Shown: positions 16,682-26,654, counted from the stretch's first letter. The stretch: DNA of 64,000 nucleotides from Mycetocola zhadangensis (GCF_003668565.1 NZ_RCWJ01000003.1:310001-374000), one strand, 5' to 3'. Notes: a model not told the origin generated them from the sequence alone. A program made the numbers and translations.

Positions 16682-17533
16682 TCAGTTCGCTCGAACAGCG
16701 TAGACGCGGTGCGCCGTGCCGCCGAGAATAGCGTGTTGTTCTGTCGGGCTGAGCTCGGAGATGAGCGTGCTTATCGCCGTCCAGGTCGGCTCGTAGCCAC
16801 CTGCCAGGACCGTCATCGGCCAGTCACCGCCGTACATCAGCCGGTCGGCGCCAAACGACTCAAGCGCGAAGTCGAACACCTCCCGAAGAGCGTCAGCTGT
16901 CGGCGGCGTGCTCGTCCGAGAGAGCGACGAGAGTTTACCCACCGTGTTCTCGCGTTCAGCGAACCGCTTCACGCCGCGCTTCCACGGGACGAAGCCCTCC
17001 TGCTCGCGCGGCGGCTTCGCCAGGTGGTCAAGCACGACCGTCAGTTGCGGCAGAGCAGAAGCGAGGCGTGAGGCCCGGTCGAGATGGCGTGGCCAGGCGT
17101 CGTGCACGTCAAAGGTGAGCCCACGTTCGGCCACAAGCGCGAGCGATGCACGCACCTCGGGCAGGTCGAGGAAGTCGTCGCGAGGATCATCATTCACCAG
17201 ATGGCGAATGCCGCTGAACTTGGGGTTACGTGACCATCGATCAAGGTCCGCGCTCGCGGCATCCGTCGATTCCAAAGAAATCCAACCGACAACACCGAAC
17301 ACCCAGTCGTTCAGGTCAGCGACGTCAAGCATGAACTGCGTGTCGACCCGAGAGTCCTCGGCCTGCACCAGGATGGCCCCGTCCAGACCCGCCTGGCGAA
17401 GCTCCCGCTCGCCCTGATCGGCCGACCAGCTGGTGTTCAGCTCCCCAAACTGGGGCCCGAGCCAGTTGTACTCAGAGACGGTGAGATCCCAGAGGTGCAT
17501 GTGCGCATCGATGCGCAACGGCCGAGCGTTCAT
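16682..17533 (-). CDS. Amidohydrolase-2 family lactonase, probably L-fuconolactonase
   Basis: 283 aa from the ATG at 17533 (ATGA overlap with the dehydrogenase gene; the longer frame to 17569 is inside that gene). Metal-site motifs are seen in order: RIDAHMHLWD at the start, GIRHLV in the middle, FDVHDAWPRH, VVLDHLAKP and YGGDWP near the end. The family is COG3618, which includes L-fucono-1,5-lactonase and L-rhamnono-lactonase. Between a dehydrogenase and a fuconate dehydratase, opening L-fuconolactone is the natural role. Confidence 0.87.
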   Translation of the reverse strand: MNARPLRIDAHMHLWDLTVSEYNWLGPQFGELNTSWSADQGERELRQAGLDGAILVQAEDSRVDTQFMLDVADLNDWVFGVVGWISLESTDAASADLDRWSRNPKFSGIRHLVNDDPRDDFLDLPEVRASLALVAERGLTFDVHDAWPRHLDRASRLASALPQLTVVLDHLAKPPREQEGFVPWKRGVKRFAERENTVGKLSSLSRTSTPPTADALREVFDFALESFGADRLMYGGDWPMTVLAGGYEPTWTAISTLISELSPTEQHAILGGTAHRVYAVRAN

Positions 17534-18486
17534 TCGGGGATCAGTTCCCTGTCGACGAGGGCAGCCCACAGCTCGTTCGGGATGGTTTCCGTCATGCGGG
17601 CCGCGTTCTGCCTGACCTGGTCAGGGCTGCTTGCACCCATCACGAGAGACCGAACGGTGTCATCGCGGAGCGTGTACTGCAGCGCGGCTGTGGGGAGCGA
17701 AACGTCAAAGCTGTGGCACACCTCGGCGATCTCGCGTACCCGAGCGAGGAGCGCGTCTGGCACTCCCCCGTACTCGTACCTGTCGCCGGCGCTCGGATTG
17801 TCTGTCGCGAGCAAACCGGAGTTGAAGACCGAGGCGTTCACGATACCGACACCGTGAGCGCGGCACGTCGGCACGACCTCGGCCAGCGCCGGTTGTTCCG
17901 CGAGCGTATAACGACCGGCAACCATGAGCAGGTCGAGCGCGCCGGTGCGTGCCGAGGCGAGAAGCGCGGCGGTGTCCATCGATCCGACACCGATCGCCCG
18001 CGTGATTCCCTCGTCACGAAGGCCCGCGAGCGCCGGAATCGCCTGGTTCACACCGGCATCCAGGTCGCCGCGCTCAGGGTCGTGCAAATACAGCACGTCG
18101 AATCGATCGAGTCCGGTCCGCTCGAGGGATTCTTCAATACTCAAACGGATGCCATCGGCTGAGAAATCCCACACCCTCCGCGTTTCTGCAGGCACCAGAA
18201 AGTCGTTCTCAAGGTCGAGTTCGCCCTGCCACTCGGGGTTGGGCCGCACCAGACGGCCCACCTTCGTCGACACCACAAACTCCTCGCGCGGTTTCGTTGC
18301 CAGGAAGGCGCCGAGGCGCCGTTCTGACAGGCCGAGCCCATAGTGCGGAGCTGTGTCGAAGTAGCGAACACCCTCATCCCAGGCGGCGTCGAGGATCGCC
18401 CACGCTTCGTCGTCTGTCAGGGCCCGGAGGAGGTTGCCGAGATTGGCCGCGCCGAAACCCAGGCGCGGGATCGTGAAGTCCTTCAT
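17530..18486 (-). CDS. Aldo/keto reductase, probably L-fucose dehydrogenase
   Basis: 318 aa from the ATG at 18486, which overlaps the dehydratase stop (ATGA). The catalytic tetrad of aldo/keto reductases is present: Asp in YFDTAPHYG, Tyr in the same block (PHYGLG), Lys in STKVGRLV and His in YLHDPE. Members of this subgroup act as D-threo-aldose 1-dehydrogenases or L-fucose dehydrogenases, making L-fucono-1,5-lactone with NAD(P). The open frame upstream to 18741 is the antiparallel coding shadow of the dehydratase gene. Confidence 0.87.
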   Translation of the reverse strand: MKDFTIPRLGFGAANLGNLLRALTDDEAWAILDAAWDEGVRYFDTAPHYGLGLSERRLGAFLATKPREEFVVSTKVGRLVRPNPEWQGELDLENDFLVPAETRRVWDFSADGIRLSIEESLERTGLDRFDVLYLHDPERGDLDAGVNQAIPALAGLRDEGITRAIGVGSMDTAALLASARTGALDLLMVAGRYTLAEQPALAEVVPTCRAHGVGIVNASVFNSGLLATDNPSAGDRYEYGGVPDALLARVREIAEVCHSFDVSLPTAALQYTLRDDTVRSLVMGASSPDQVRQNAARMTETIPNELWAALVDRELIPE

Positions 18487-19784
18487 TTGCTCAGAATGTA
18501 GTCGGATTCGCTGAACACATACTCGGCGCGGCTCGCGGCCAGCATCTCCATGCCGTTGCCCGGTGCCGTCGGGGCATGGTAGCGGCCGTCCCGCATCTCC
18601 ACCGGCGTGACGAAGTGCTCGTGCAGGTGATCGACGAACTCGATCACGCGGCCGTCCCGTGAGCCGGAGACAGCGACGAAGTCGAACATGGACAGGTGCT
18701 GCACCGCCTCGCAGAGCCCGACACCTCCGGCGTGCGGGCACACAGGCACGCCGAACTTCGCGGCAAGCAGCAGGATTGCGATGTTCTCGTTCACCCCGGC
18801 AACGCGGGACGCGTCGATCTGAAGCACCTGCAGGGCGTCCGCCTGCAGGAACTGCTTGAACATCACTCGGTTGGCCATGTGTTCTCCCGTGGCAACGGGG
18901 ATGGGGTGGATACCGCGCGCTATGGCGGCGTGAGCCAGAATATCGTCTGGGTTGGTGGGCTCCTCAACCCACGCCACGTCGAACTCCGCGAGTCGGGACA
19001 CCCACTCGATGGCCTCGTCCACACCCCACCGCTGGTTGGCATCCACCCCGATACGGATGTCGGGTCCGACTGCCTCGCGGGCCAGCCGCACCCGGCGAAT
19101 ATCCTCGTCAACATCGCCACCGACCTTGAGCTTGATCATGCTGAACCCGTCGGCGACGGCCTCCTTGGCCAGTCGCACCAGTTTCTCGTCGCTGTAACCG
19201 AGCCACCCCGGCGTCGTTGTGTACGCCGGGTAACCGTCAGCCGTCAGCTCGCGCTCCCGCTCGGAGCGGCCGGGCGCCGCGGATCGAAGAATGTCGAGCG
19301 CCTCGTCCCGGGTCAGCGCGTCGGTGAGGTAGCGGAAGTCGACGAGGTCGACGATCTCCTCCGGACTCATTCGGGAGAGCAGCTGCCAGAGCGGCAGGCC
19401 AGCGCGTTTGGCTTTGAGGTCCCAGAGCGCGTTGACAACAGCACCGATCGCCATGTGCATGACGCCCTTCTCCGGGCCGAGCCAGCGCAATTGAGAGTCC
19501 CAGACGAGCGAGCGCCAGGTTGCTCCCATGTCGTCGAGCAGCTCGTCGAGATTTCGACCGACCAGGATGTGCGACAGGGCGTGAATGCCAGCGACCTGCA
19601 CGTCGTTACCGCGTCCGATCGTGAAAACGAAGCCGTGGCCCTCGTGTCCATCGTTGGCGTCGGTGACCACGCGAACGTAGGCAGCGGAATAGTCCGGATC
19701 AAGGTTCATCGCATCCGACCCGTCCAAAGACGTCGAGGTTGGGAAACGAATGTCGCTGACGTCAAGCGCAGTGATGGTGCTCAC
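18483..19784 (-). CDS. L-fuconate dehydratase (enolase superfamily)
   Basis: 433 aa, matching the length of FucD. Mandelate-racemase subgroup motifs are present in order: [11 protein letters not shown] (Lys-x-Lys base), VDANQRW and VEEPTNP (metal ligands), TGEHMANR (third ligand region), then [16 protein letters not shown]. The enzyme dehydrates L-fuconate to 2-keto-3-deoxy-L-fuconate. It is first in the minus-strand operon, with a GTG start behind GAGGAG and a TTGACA promoter at 19835-19840. It is divergent from the FAH and SDR genes that finish the pathway. Confidence 0.92.
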   Translation of the reverse strand: MSTITALDVSDIRFPTSTSLDGSDAMNLDPDYSAAYVRVVTDANDGHEGHGFVFTIGRGNDVQVAGIHALSHILVGRNLDELLDDMGATWRSLVWDSQLRWLGPEKGVMHMAIGAVVNALWDLKAKRAGLPLWQLLSRMSPEEIVDLVDFRYLTDALTRDEALDILRSAAPGRSERERELTADGYPAYTTTPGWLGYSDEKLVRLAKEAVADGFSMIKLKVGGDVDEDIRRVRLAREAVGPDIRIGVDANQRWGVDEAIEWVSRLAEFDVAWVEEPTNPDDILAHAAIARGIHPIPVATGEHMANRVMFKQFLQADALQVLQIDASRVAGVNENIAILLLAAKFGVPVCPHAGGVGLCEAVQHLSMFDFVAVSGSRDGRVIEFVDHLHEHFVTPVEMRDGRYHAPTAPGNGMEMLAASRAEYVFSESDYILSK

Positions 19785-19934
19785 AGAAATTTCTCCTCGT
19801 GTAGCCTCTTACGATAAACATCGGATGTATAGGATGTCAATTGACAGGTTGGTTCGCCATCTTTCTCAAATCAGCGAGAAAGCTCGGACGTTCTTCGTTC
19901 CAAATTCAGCCTGCGCGATGAAGAGAGTTGCACC
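19785..19934. promoter_or_regulatory. Bidirectional promoter of the L-fucose oxidation genes
   Basis: The perfect 12-bp palindrome TGTCAATTGACA (19835-19846) supplies a consensus -35 hexamer to both strands. Towards the dehydratase, TTATCG lies 17 nt downstream as a weak -10. Towards the FAH-family gene, TCAAAT lies 19 nt away. Beside the palindrome stand two short direct repeats, GGATGT at 19823 and at 19832 (spaced 9-10 nt), which could be part of a GntR/FCD operator. Confidence 0.6.
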
Positions 19935-20783
19935 ATGAAATTTGCTCGACTGGGCCCCATCGGCGCCGAGACACCCGCCGTCCTTTCCGAAGGAAACTAC
20001 TTCGACCTTTCGTCTCTCACGGCGGACATCGACGGGGACTTCCTGGCCTCATCCCCGAGCGACGCGGTCGCACGAGCCCTCGAGGTCGGGTCGCTCCCGC
20101 AGATCAGCAACGCCTCTGAACTACGGATCGGCGCTCCCATCACCCGCCCGAGCGCGGTCATCTGCATCGGCATGAACTACGCAGCACACGCAGCAGAGTC
20201 CGGAGCACTCCCGCCGTCGGTGCCCATCATCTTCCTCAAGACACCCAATACGGTGGTCGGCCCGAACGACTCCGTCGAGATTCCGCCAAACTCAACGAAA
20301 ACGGACTGGGAGGTTGAGCTCGGCATTGTGATCGGTAAGCGGGCGTCGTATCTCGACTCGCCCGAGAGCAGCATCGACCACATCGCGGGCTTCGTCGCGG
20401 CAAATGACATCTCCGAACGGGACTTCCAGATGGAGCTGTCTGGCGGCCAGTGGTCGAAGGGCAAATGCGCTCCCGGCTTCAACCCCACCGGCCCGTGGCT
20501 GGTGACACCCGATGATGTCGACTATCAGAACCTGGCCCTGAAAAGCTGGGTCAACGGCGAGGCTCGGCAGGACTCGACGACCGCGGACCAGATTTTCCCC
20601 GTTGATTTCATCGTGTGGCACCTCAGCCAGTTCCTGGCGCTCGAGCCGGGCGACCTGGTGCTCACCGGAACCCCCGAAGGCGTGGCGCTGTCCGGGCGCT
20701 TTCCCTACCTCGCCGCCGGTGATGTCTGCGAAATTGAGATCGAGGGCCTCGGCCGCCAGCGCCAGGAGTTCCGAGCCCACTAA
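19935..20783 (+). CDS. Fumarylacetoacetate hydrolase family protein, probably 2,4-diketo-3-deoxy-L-fuconate hydrolase
   Basis: 282 aa. Motifs ICIGMNYAAHAAESG, DWEVELGIVIGK (metal-binding Glu residues) and LTGTPEGV define the FAH fold. In oxidative L-fucose and L-rhamnose routes this family cleaves the 2,4-diketo acid to pyruvate and lactate. Its pairing with an SDR dehydrogenase 66 nt downstream, and its divergence from the fuconate dehydratase, support that step. A plain fumarylacetoacetase is less likely because no tyrosine pathway genes are nearby. Confidence 0.86.
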   Translation: MKFARLGPIGAETPAVLSEGNYFDLSSLTADIDGDFLASSPSDAVARALEVGSLPQISNASELRIGAPITRPSAVICIGMNYAAHAAESGALPPSVPIIFLKTPNTVVGPNDSVEIPPNSTKTDWEVELGIVIGKRASYLDSPESSIDHIAGFVAANDISERDFQMELSGGQWSKGKCAPGFNPTGPWLVTPDDVDYQNLALKSWVNGEARQDSTTADQIFPVDFIVWHLSQFLALEPGDLVLTGTPEGVALSGRFPYLAAGDVCEIEIEGLGRQRQEFRAH

Positions 20784-20849
20784 GCACGCCCTCCGGCGTC
20801 CTTCCCTTGATCGACCCCCTCATCGACATCCGCAGCCCAAGGAGTACAC

Positions 20850-21599
20850 ATGTCAGAGTTCGACAGCCTCGTCGCCGTTGTCACCGGAGGGGCGTCCGGG
20901 ATCGGCGCAGCCATTTCCGCGCGCCTGGCCGAAGGGGGCGCAACAGTCGCCATCCTTGACCTCCATCCCGACCACGCCGACCAGAACTACTTCGCCGTGG
21001 AGGCGGACATCGCCGACCGTGCCTCGGTTCACGCTGCCATCGCCCGGGTCGCTGAGAAGTTCGGGCGCATTGACATCGTGATCAACAACGCGGGAATCGG
21101 AGCCCAGGGCACCGTCGCAGACAACGACGACGACGAATGGGCCCGCGTGCTCAGCATCAATGTCACGGGTATCGCCAGGGTCACCAGTGCGGCGCTGCCC
21201 TGGCTGCGGAAGTCTCCGTCACCTGCTGTCGTCAACACGTCGTCGATCGCCGCAACAGCCGGCCTTCCGGCCAGGGCGCTCTACAGCGCCTCCAAGGGGG
21301 CCGTGCTGTCGCTGACCCGAGCGATGGCCGCAGACCACGTGCGCGATGGCATCCGTGTTAACGCTGTAAATCCCGGAACCGCAGACACGCCGTGGGTCGG
21401 TCGACTGCTCGACTCCGCTGTCGACCCTGAAGCCGAGAAAGCTGCCCTGAACGCCCGGCAGCCACACGGGCGACTCGTTCACGCGGCCGAAGTGGCCGAC
21501 GCTGTCGCGTATCTGGCAAGCCCGCGCTCGGGATCAACGAACGGCACCTCGATCGCCGTTGACGGCGGCATGCAGGAGTTGCGACTCCGCAAAGAGTAG
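20850..21599 (+). CDS. SDR family oxidoreductase, probably 2-keto-3-deoxy-L-fuconate dehydrogenase
   Basis: 249 aa classical short-chain dehydrogenase. The dinucleotide motif is TGGASGIG near residue 12, NNAG lies near 83, the catalytic Ser is in NTSSIAA, and YSASKG gives Tyr and Lys (YxxxK). The C-terminal NPGTADTPWVGRLL is typical. In the oxidative L-fucose pathway an SDR converts 2-keto-3-deoxy-L-fuconate to the 2,4-diketo acid, the substrate of the FAH-family enzyme encoded just upstream. Confidence 0.87.
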   Translation: MSEFDSLVAVVTGGASGIGAAISARLAEGGATVAILDLHPDHADQNYFAVEADIADRASVHAAIARVAEKFGRIDIVINNAGIGAQGTVADNDDDEWARVLSINVTGIARVTSAALPWLRKSPSPAVVNTSSIAATAGLPARALYSASKGAVLSLTRAMAADHVRDGIRVNAVNPGTADTPWVGRLLDSAVDPEAEKAALNARQPHGRLVHAAEVADAVAYLASPRSGSTNGTSIAVDGGMQELRLRKE

Positions 21600-21604
21600 G
21601 TCGG

Positions 21605-21622
21605 CCCGTCTCCTCGTACGGG
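21605..21622. terminator. Weak hairpin between convergent genes
   Basis: CCCGT and ACGGG flank an 8-nt loop in the 30-nt space between the convergent SDR and ROK genes. The stem is short and there is no T-run, so terminator function is only possible. Confidence 0.25.
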
Positions 21623-21629
21623 ACGAAGA

Positions 21630-22832
21630 TCAGGCGTCGCCGCCCCACCGCTCGCGCCTCGCAAGGGCACGACCCAGATGCAGCGCGCCTTCCAGTTCGG
21701 CCTGCTCGTGGTGCCGACCGGTAATCACGGTCGCATCGAGCGGCGACATTTTCCGAAATTCTTCCTCGACGCGGGCGGCGAGCGGTACTCCCCCGGCAAT
21801 CGACGTTGAGCCCTGCAGCACGAAGAGTCCCGGATCAACGACCGAGGCGATCGACGCACACGCCACAGCGATTCGGCGGGCCACTTCACCGAGGTAGCCC
21901 TGCAGGCGCTCGTCACGTGAGTGCCCCGCCCGACGCAGAAGAACACCGGGCGAGCCGGCAGGGAACCCCATGTCGGTCATCAGCGACCGGAGGCCGTGCG
22001 CACCGATCAGACTCTGCAGGTCGCCCTCAAAACCGCCACCGCCCGGTCTCACCGGAAGAACCGGCGCACCTGGAACTGGTGTGTATCCGATCTCTCCAGC
22101 GGCGCCGGACGCACCGATCAGCGGTGAGCCATTCACCATGAGGCACAGTCCAACACCGGTTCCGACCCACATCAGGGCGAACGTTCGTCGATGACGCAGG
22201 TCGTCGGCTTGTCCCTCGCTCATCGCGGCAAGCTGCACACCGTTCAACAACTGGAGTGGAGACGCGATCCCTTGCCGCAGGGGCTCGAGCAGCCGACCGC
22301 GCCAGCGAGGGAGGTCCCAGGAGAAGCCCAGATCGCCGGTCGCCTCGTCAACGATCCCGGGAACGCCAACGACCGTTCGGTCGATCGAGCTGGCCGGAAT
22401 TCCGGCCTGACGAATCGATGTCGTGATGGCGTCGACGATCTGGTCGGGAAGCGGCCGACGATCGACGGTGTGGACGACCGTCTCGAGTGCCGGTCCACCG
22501 GCAAGGTCGCCGATCGCCGCCGAAATCTTTCGGTCACGAATGTTGGCCCCTGCCACGAACCAGCGTCCGGAAACCAGCCCGTACAACACTGCCCGCGGAC
22601 CCGGGCGGGTCTGTCGCTCTTCCCCAACGGGCTGGATATGTCCGGCGCTTTCCAGCCGCTTGATGAGGTCGATCGCCGTTGGCTGCGACACCCCCAGAAT
22701 GTCCCGCACTTGCGTTCGACTCAGTGGCCCCTGCTGCGCGAAGAGGTCGAGCGCGAGCCGGTCGTTCACCTGGCGCGTGATTGTGGGCGCGCGACGGGTT
22801 GCCACGTCGTCTGGCGGAACGTAGTTCGACAT
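21630..22832 (-). CDS. ROK family transcriptional regulator
   Basis: 400 aa from the ATG at 22832 (TGAGG a few nt upstream; a TTG directly before it is less likely). The N-terminal winged helix is RLALDLFAQQGPLSRTQVRDILGVSQPTAIDLIKRLESAGHI. The ROK part has GVPGIVDEATGDLGFSWDLPRW, VGTGVGLCLMVNG and GASGAAGEIG. It is divergent from the fucosidase-region importer operon starting at 23321, across a 488-bp gap, and is its likely repressor. Its paralogue at 7840 holds the same position beside the first importer. Confidence 0.9.
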   Translation of the reverse strand: MSNYVPPDDVATRRAPTITRQVNDRLALDLFAQQGPLSRTQVRDILGVSQPTAIDLIKRLESAGHIQPVGEERQTRPGPRAVLYGLVSGRWFVAGANIRDRKISAAIGDLAGGPALETVVHTVDRRPLPDQIVDAITTSIRQAGIPASSIDRTVVGVPGIVDEATGDLGFSWDLPRWRGRLLEPLRQGIASPLQLLNGVQLAAMSEGQADDLRHRRTFALMWVGTGVGLCLMVNGSPLIGASGAAGEIGYTPVPGAPVLPVRPGGGGFEGDLQSLIGAHGLRSLMTDMGFPAGSPGVLLRRAGHSRDERLQGYLGEVARRIAVACASIASVVDPGLFVLQGSTSIAGGVPLAARVEEEFRKMSPLDATVITGRHHEQAELEGALHLGRALARRERWGGDA

Positions 22833-23320
22833 CAATCCTCAGCCCTCTCCTTAGCCCGGAGAATACCGGCACCGGTGCAAGCGGGGTGAGCCCACCAGCC
22901 ACCGCAGCCGCAATATTACGCGCTGCCGTGAACAAAGATTCCGCTTGGCCGCGGCTTCGGCTTCGCCTGGAGAGGTAATCGAAGTCGGCCGAACCCCTGA
23001 ATACCGCCGTTCTCGGGTGCGCTCGACGCGTGGCGTTGGCGTGGGTATTTCTAGTAGGCTCCTGACCTGTTGAAGCCTAAACATCAGGGAATACTGCGGA
23101 TTTCGGACCGTCGGGCCATCATCGCGTGCGATAACTAGTAGCAGGGTTATACAATCGTAATGAAGAAAGGTCGGATCTTTAGGCCTTAATTTCGGATTTC
23201 ACACGTATCGTGGAAACCAGCCCGAACCGTGTTCTCTAGCGGCTCGATCGACAAGGACGTCATCTGTGAATGACGGTCATCAGACATATGACTGCGCTTT
23301 CAGCGCTCAAAGGGAGATCC
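22833..23320. promoter_or_regulatory. Divergent control region between ROK regulator and second sugar importer
   Basis: The 488-bp gap has no convincing gene. It holds a good -10-like TATACAAT (23149-23156), a direct repeat CTAGTAG (23051-23057 and 23135-23141), and two tandem short palindromes GTCAT...ATGAC at 23259-23274 and 23276-23292, which lie 30-60 nt upstream of the importer start. These palindromes could be operators for the ROK or GntR protein. The strong AGGGAG before 23321 sets the importer start. Confidence 0.5.
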
Positions 23321-24721
23321 ATGAAGCGGAAAAATATTGTGGGGAGCGCTGCCGTTTTCGCAGTTGCGTGCCTCACGTTGTCAGGATGCGCTGGCGGAGC
23401 GAGCGACTCGTCCAGCTCGACCGGCGGGGCTCCGAAGCCGGACGTCAGTTGTGACGTCCCCGCAGCGAACCTCGACAACAAAGCTGTTGACACGTCTGAA
23501 GCAACCGGCGAGATCACCTTCATGACGCAGGGGCTCAAGGGAACATTCGACGACTTCTTCACCGCACAGATTGCCGAGTTCGAGGCGGAACACCCCGGAG
23601 CCAAGATCAACTGGACCGACATGGGTGGCGACGCTGACTTCGACACGAAGATGGTGACTCAGGCCGCCAACTGCTCGATGGCCGATGTCATCAATGTGCC
23701 GTCCTCGACCGTCCTCGCGCTCTCGAAGGCGAACCTGCTCCTCGACTTCGACACGAAGTCCCCCGACCTCGGTGAGACTTTTGTTCCGACCGTGTGGGAC
23801 TCGATCGACCTCGGAGCCGATGGCGCTCACACCGCCCTTCCCTGGTACTGGGGACCCTTCATCACCACGTACAACAAAGAGGTGTTCGAACGAGCAGGCC
23901 TCGATCCGAACACCCCTCCCGCCACCATGGACGAGTACTTCGAGGCAGCGCACACGATCGCGGATGCCAAGACCGGCGACTACGCCATCTACGGCAACAC
24001 TGACTGGTACCTGCTGAACCAGTGGCGCAACATGGGCGTCGAGATGATGAACTCAGACACCACAGAGTTCACCTTCGGCGACGACAAGCAGGCGCTGAAG
24101 TGGATCACCGAGATGGCGGCTCTTTACGAGAAGGGCGCTATCCCGAAGGACTCGATCATTGGAGACCTTGACCAGTCGAAGGCGTACAACGCAGGCAACC
24201 TCGCCTTTGGAACCCCGAACGCCTCGTTCCTCCGCAGCGTCAAGGAAAACAACGCCGCGGTGTACGACGTGACCGGGGTGGGAAGCGACACGGTTCCCGA
24301 GGGCAGCAACCCGCTGTTCTCCGGCCAGTACATCTCGGTGTCGGTCACGACGGAGAACACCCCTCTCGCGGTCGCCTGGGCTGAGCACATCGCCTCGGCC
24401 GAGCAGGAACTGGCCTGGGTCAACTACGGCATCGAGACGAACACCACGGTGATCTTCCCGGTCGCGAACGAGGCACTCGACAACCTTCAGGCCGCTGACA
24501 CCACGAGCACCGACCCCATGGACCAGGCTCGGACGCTCGCTGCCGAGGCTGCAACTCAGGCCGAAGCGTACCCCGCTGACTTCTATGTGACCGGCGCTGT
24601 GCAGAAGGCGCTCGTCGACAACGTCAACCAGGCGATCGTCGGTCAGCTCGAACCGCAGGCGGCACTCGACGCAGCCGAATCGAAGATGAACACGCTTCTC
24701 GCGAAGCTTCTGGCTGACTAG
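23321..24721 (+). CDS. Sugar ABC transporter, substrate-binding lipoprotein
   Basis: 466 aa from the ATG at 23321 with AGGGAG upstream, which gives a proper lipoprotein signal peptide (MKRKNIVGSAAVFAVACLTLSGC); the frame is open to 23270 but that start would spoil the signal. The mature protein begins with a Ser-rich linker and has the family 1 pattern GEITFMTQGLKGTFDDFFTAQIAEFEAEHPGAKINWTDM. It captures a sugar, probably a fucosylated oligosaccharide given the fucosidase and galactosidase genes downstream. Two permease genes follow a terminator hairpin; no ATPase gene is present. Confidence 0.92.
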   Translation: MKRKNIVGSAAVFAVACLTLSGCAGGASDSSSSTGGAPKPDVSCDVPAANLDNKAVDTSEATGEITFMTQGLKGTFDDFFTAQIAEFEAEHPGAKINWTDMGGDADFDTKMVTQAANCSMADVINVPSSTVLALSKANLLLDFDTKSPDLGETFVPTVWDSIDLGADGAHTALPWYWGPFITTYNKEVFERAGLDPNTPPATMDEYFEAAHTIADAKTGDYAIYGNTDWYLLNQWRNMGVEMMNSDTTEFTFGDDKQALKWITEMAALYEKGAIPKDSIIGDLDQSKAYNAGNLAFGTPNASFLRSVKENNAAVYDVTGVGSDTVPEGSNPLFSGQYISVSVTTENTPLAVAWAEHIASAEQELAWVNYGIETNTTVIFPVANEALDNLQAADTTSTDPMDQARTLAAEAATQAEAYPADFYVTGAVQKALVDNVNQAIVGQLEPQAALDAAESKMNTLLAKLLAD

Positions 24722-24744
24722 GCAGCAGCTGTCCAACTAATCCG

Positions 24745-24782
24745 AGTGGTGGGCGCCGGATTCCCGGCGCCCACCACTTTTT
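24745..24782 (+). terminator. Intrinsic terminator between binding-protein gene and permease genes
   Basis: A perfect 15-bp stem (AGTGGTGGGCGCCGG, 24745-24759, complement at 24764-24778) with a 4-nt loop is followed by TTTTT. It lies inside the operon, 18 nt before the MalF-like start. Partial termination here would leave far more binding-protein mRNA than permease mRNA. Confidence 0.85.
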
Positions 24783-24799
24783 CGATCGAATGAAGGAAC

Positions 24800-25780
24800 A
24801 TGGCAACCCTGACTGATGTCAAGCGACCGCCGCGACAAACAGAGCGGGCGACGAAGAAACGTCCACGCACGAGCGGCAAAGACCTCAACGGCGCCGCCCG
24901 ATTCCGTCCAGCGTGGATGCCGTTGCTGTGGCTTCTCGCTCCCATTGGCGTCGTCGCTGCGTTCTACCTCTACCCGTTCCTGAACATCATTTTCCTCTCC
25001 TTCACCGACGCGAGCCCGCTCTCCGGCAACGGGGATTTCGTGGGGTTGGAGAACTACCAGTTCCTCGCCAACGACCCGGTGTTCTGGAACGCGGTCCTCA
25101 ACTCAGTTGTCTACGCAATTTGTGTGGTTCCACTGATGGTGGCGCTCCCGCTTCTGCTGGCCGTGCTGCTCAAAGACCACATCCCCGGCATCGGTTTCTT
25201 CCGGTCGCTGTTCTACATTCCTGCCATCAGCTCTCTCGTGGTCGTCTCGCTCGCGTGGACCGCCATCCTGAAAGACAACGGCACACTCAACACCACGCTG
25301 ATGGATCTGCAACTCATCAGTGAACCGCTCCCCTTCCTCACCGGGCGCTGGTTCCTTCTCTTCTCTGCGATGGCCGTTACGCTCTGGCAGGGGCTGCCCT
25401 ATTACATGGTTCTCTACCTCGCAGCCCTGTCCAACGTCGACCGCTCGCTATACGAGGCCGCGGCTGTGGACGGCGCTGGACCGATCAGACGTTTCTTCAC
25501 GGTGACCGTCCCTGGAGTGCGCATCATGATGTCGCTCGTCGGAATCCTCACAATGATCGGCTCGATCAAGATCTTCACCGAGGTGCATCTGCTGTCGAAC
25601 GGATCGGGCGGCATCGGCGGCGAATCGCAGACGCTCACTATGTACATTCGCTCTGTCGGCCTCGACCCGACATACGGTTCTCTCGGCCAGGGCGCTGCGG
25701 GCTCCGTGTTCCTCTTCCTTCTCACGCTCGGCCTGCTCCTGATGAGTCAGCGCCTCAACCGAAAGGCGGAAGAACAATGA
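24800..25780 (+). CDS. Sugar ABC transporter permease (MalF-like)
   Basis: 326 aa. A basic N-terminal tail of about 40 residues precedes six helices (PLLWLLAPIGVVAAFYLYPFLNIIFLSFTDA is the first). The coupling loop reads EAAAVDGAGPIRRFFTVTVPGV. It forms the import channel with the next product, and its end overlaps that gene's start (ATGA). Confidence 0.92.
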   Translation: MATLTDVKRPPRQTERATKKRPRTSGKDLNGAARFRPAWMPLLWLLAPIGVVAAFYLYPFLNIIFLSFTDASPLSGNGDFVGLENYQFLANDPVFWNAVLNSVVYAICVVPLMVALPLLLAVLLKDHIPGIGFFRSLFYIPAISSLVVVSLAWTAILKDNGTLNTTLMDLQLISEPLPFLTGRWFLLFSAMAVTLWQGLPYYMVLYLAALSNVDRSLYEAAAVDGAGPIRRFFTVTVPGVRIMMSLVGILTMIGSIKIFTEVHLLSNGSGGIGGESQTLTMYIRSVGLDPTYGSLGQGAAGSVFLFLLTLGLLLMSQRLNRKAEEQ

Positions 25781-26654
25781 CAACTGCCGCGCTCACATCT
25801 CGTCGCCGCCGCGGCCGTGCCGGGTTCGGCACCGTCCAGGGGAAGGCGCTCGCGCTCCGATACGTGATTCTCAGCGTTGTCGGCGTGCTTCTTTTGGGAC
25901 CCCTGCTCCTCCCGCTCATGGCCGCGTTCAAGGCACCGGGCGAACCTGTCTTCGGACAGGGAGCAAGCCTGATCCCCCGCGAGTGGTCGCTCGACGCTTT
26001 CGTCCAGCTGTTCACCCAGACCGAAATCGTCCGCTTCATCGGAAACTCGTTAATCGTCTGCGGGCTCACCGTGGTGTCCGCGCTCATTCTGTCGACAGTC
26101 GGCGGATACATGCTTTCACGCCGCGGTTGGAAAGGTCGGGGCATCGCCCTCGTCGTGGTGCTTTCCACGATGATCTTCCCGTTCGAGTCGATCATGTTGT
26201 CCCTGTACGCACAGGTGCGCGATCTCGGGCTCTATGACACGCTGCCCGGTATTTGGCTCCCCATGATGCTCGGCCCCTTCCACCTGTTGCTCATGCGGGC
26301 GGCGTTCCTGGGCATTGCCGACGAAGTCGAGGATGCAGCGCTCCTCGACGGCGCCGGCGAATGGCACCGGTTCTGGTACATCTTCCTGCCGCAGGTGAAG
26401 GGGTCGCTGACGGTTGTCGGACTCACCGCGTTCATCGCGGCATGGCAGGACTATCTGTGGCCACTCCTGATCACACAGTCCTCGGGCAACACGACGATGA
26501 TGCTGGGGATCGCCCAGCTGCAGTCCTCGTTCGGCACCGACTACCGTGTTGTCCTCGCGGGAGCGATCGCCGCCCTCGTGCCCATCGCAATTGTGTTCTT
26601 CTTCACCCAGAAGTACTTCTTCAAAGGTGTGGAAGAAGGAGGCCTGAAGTTCTA

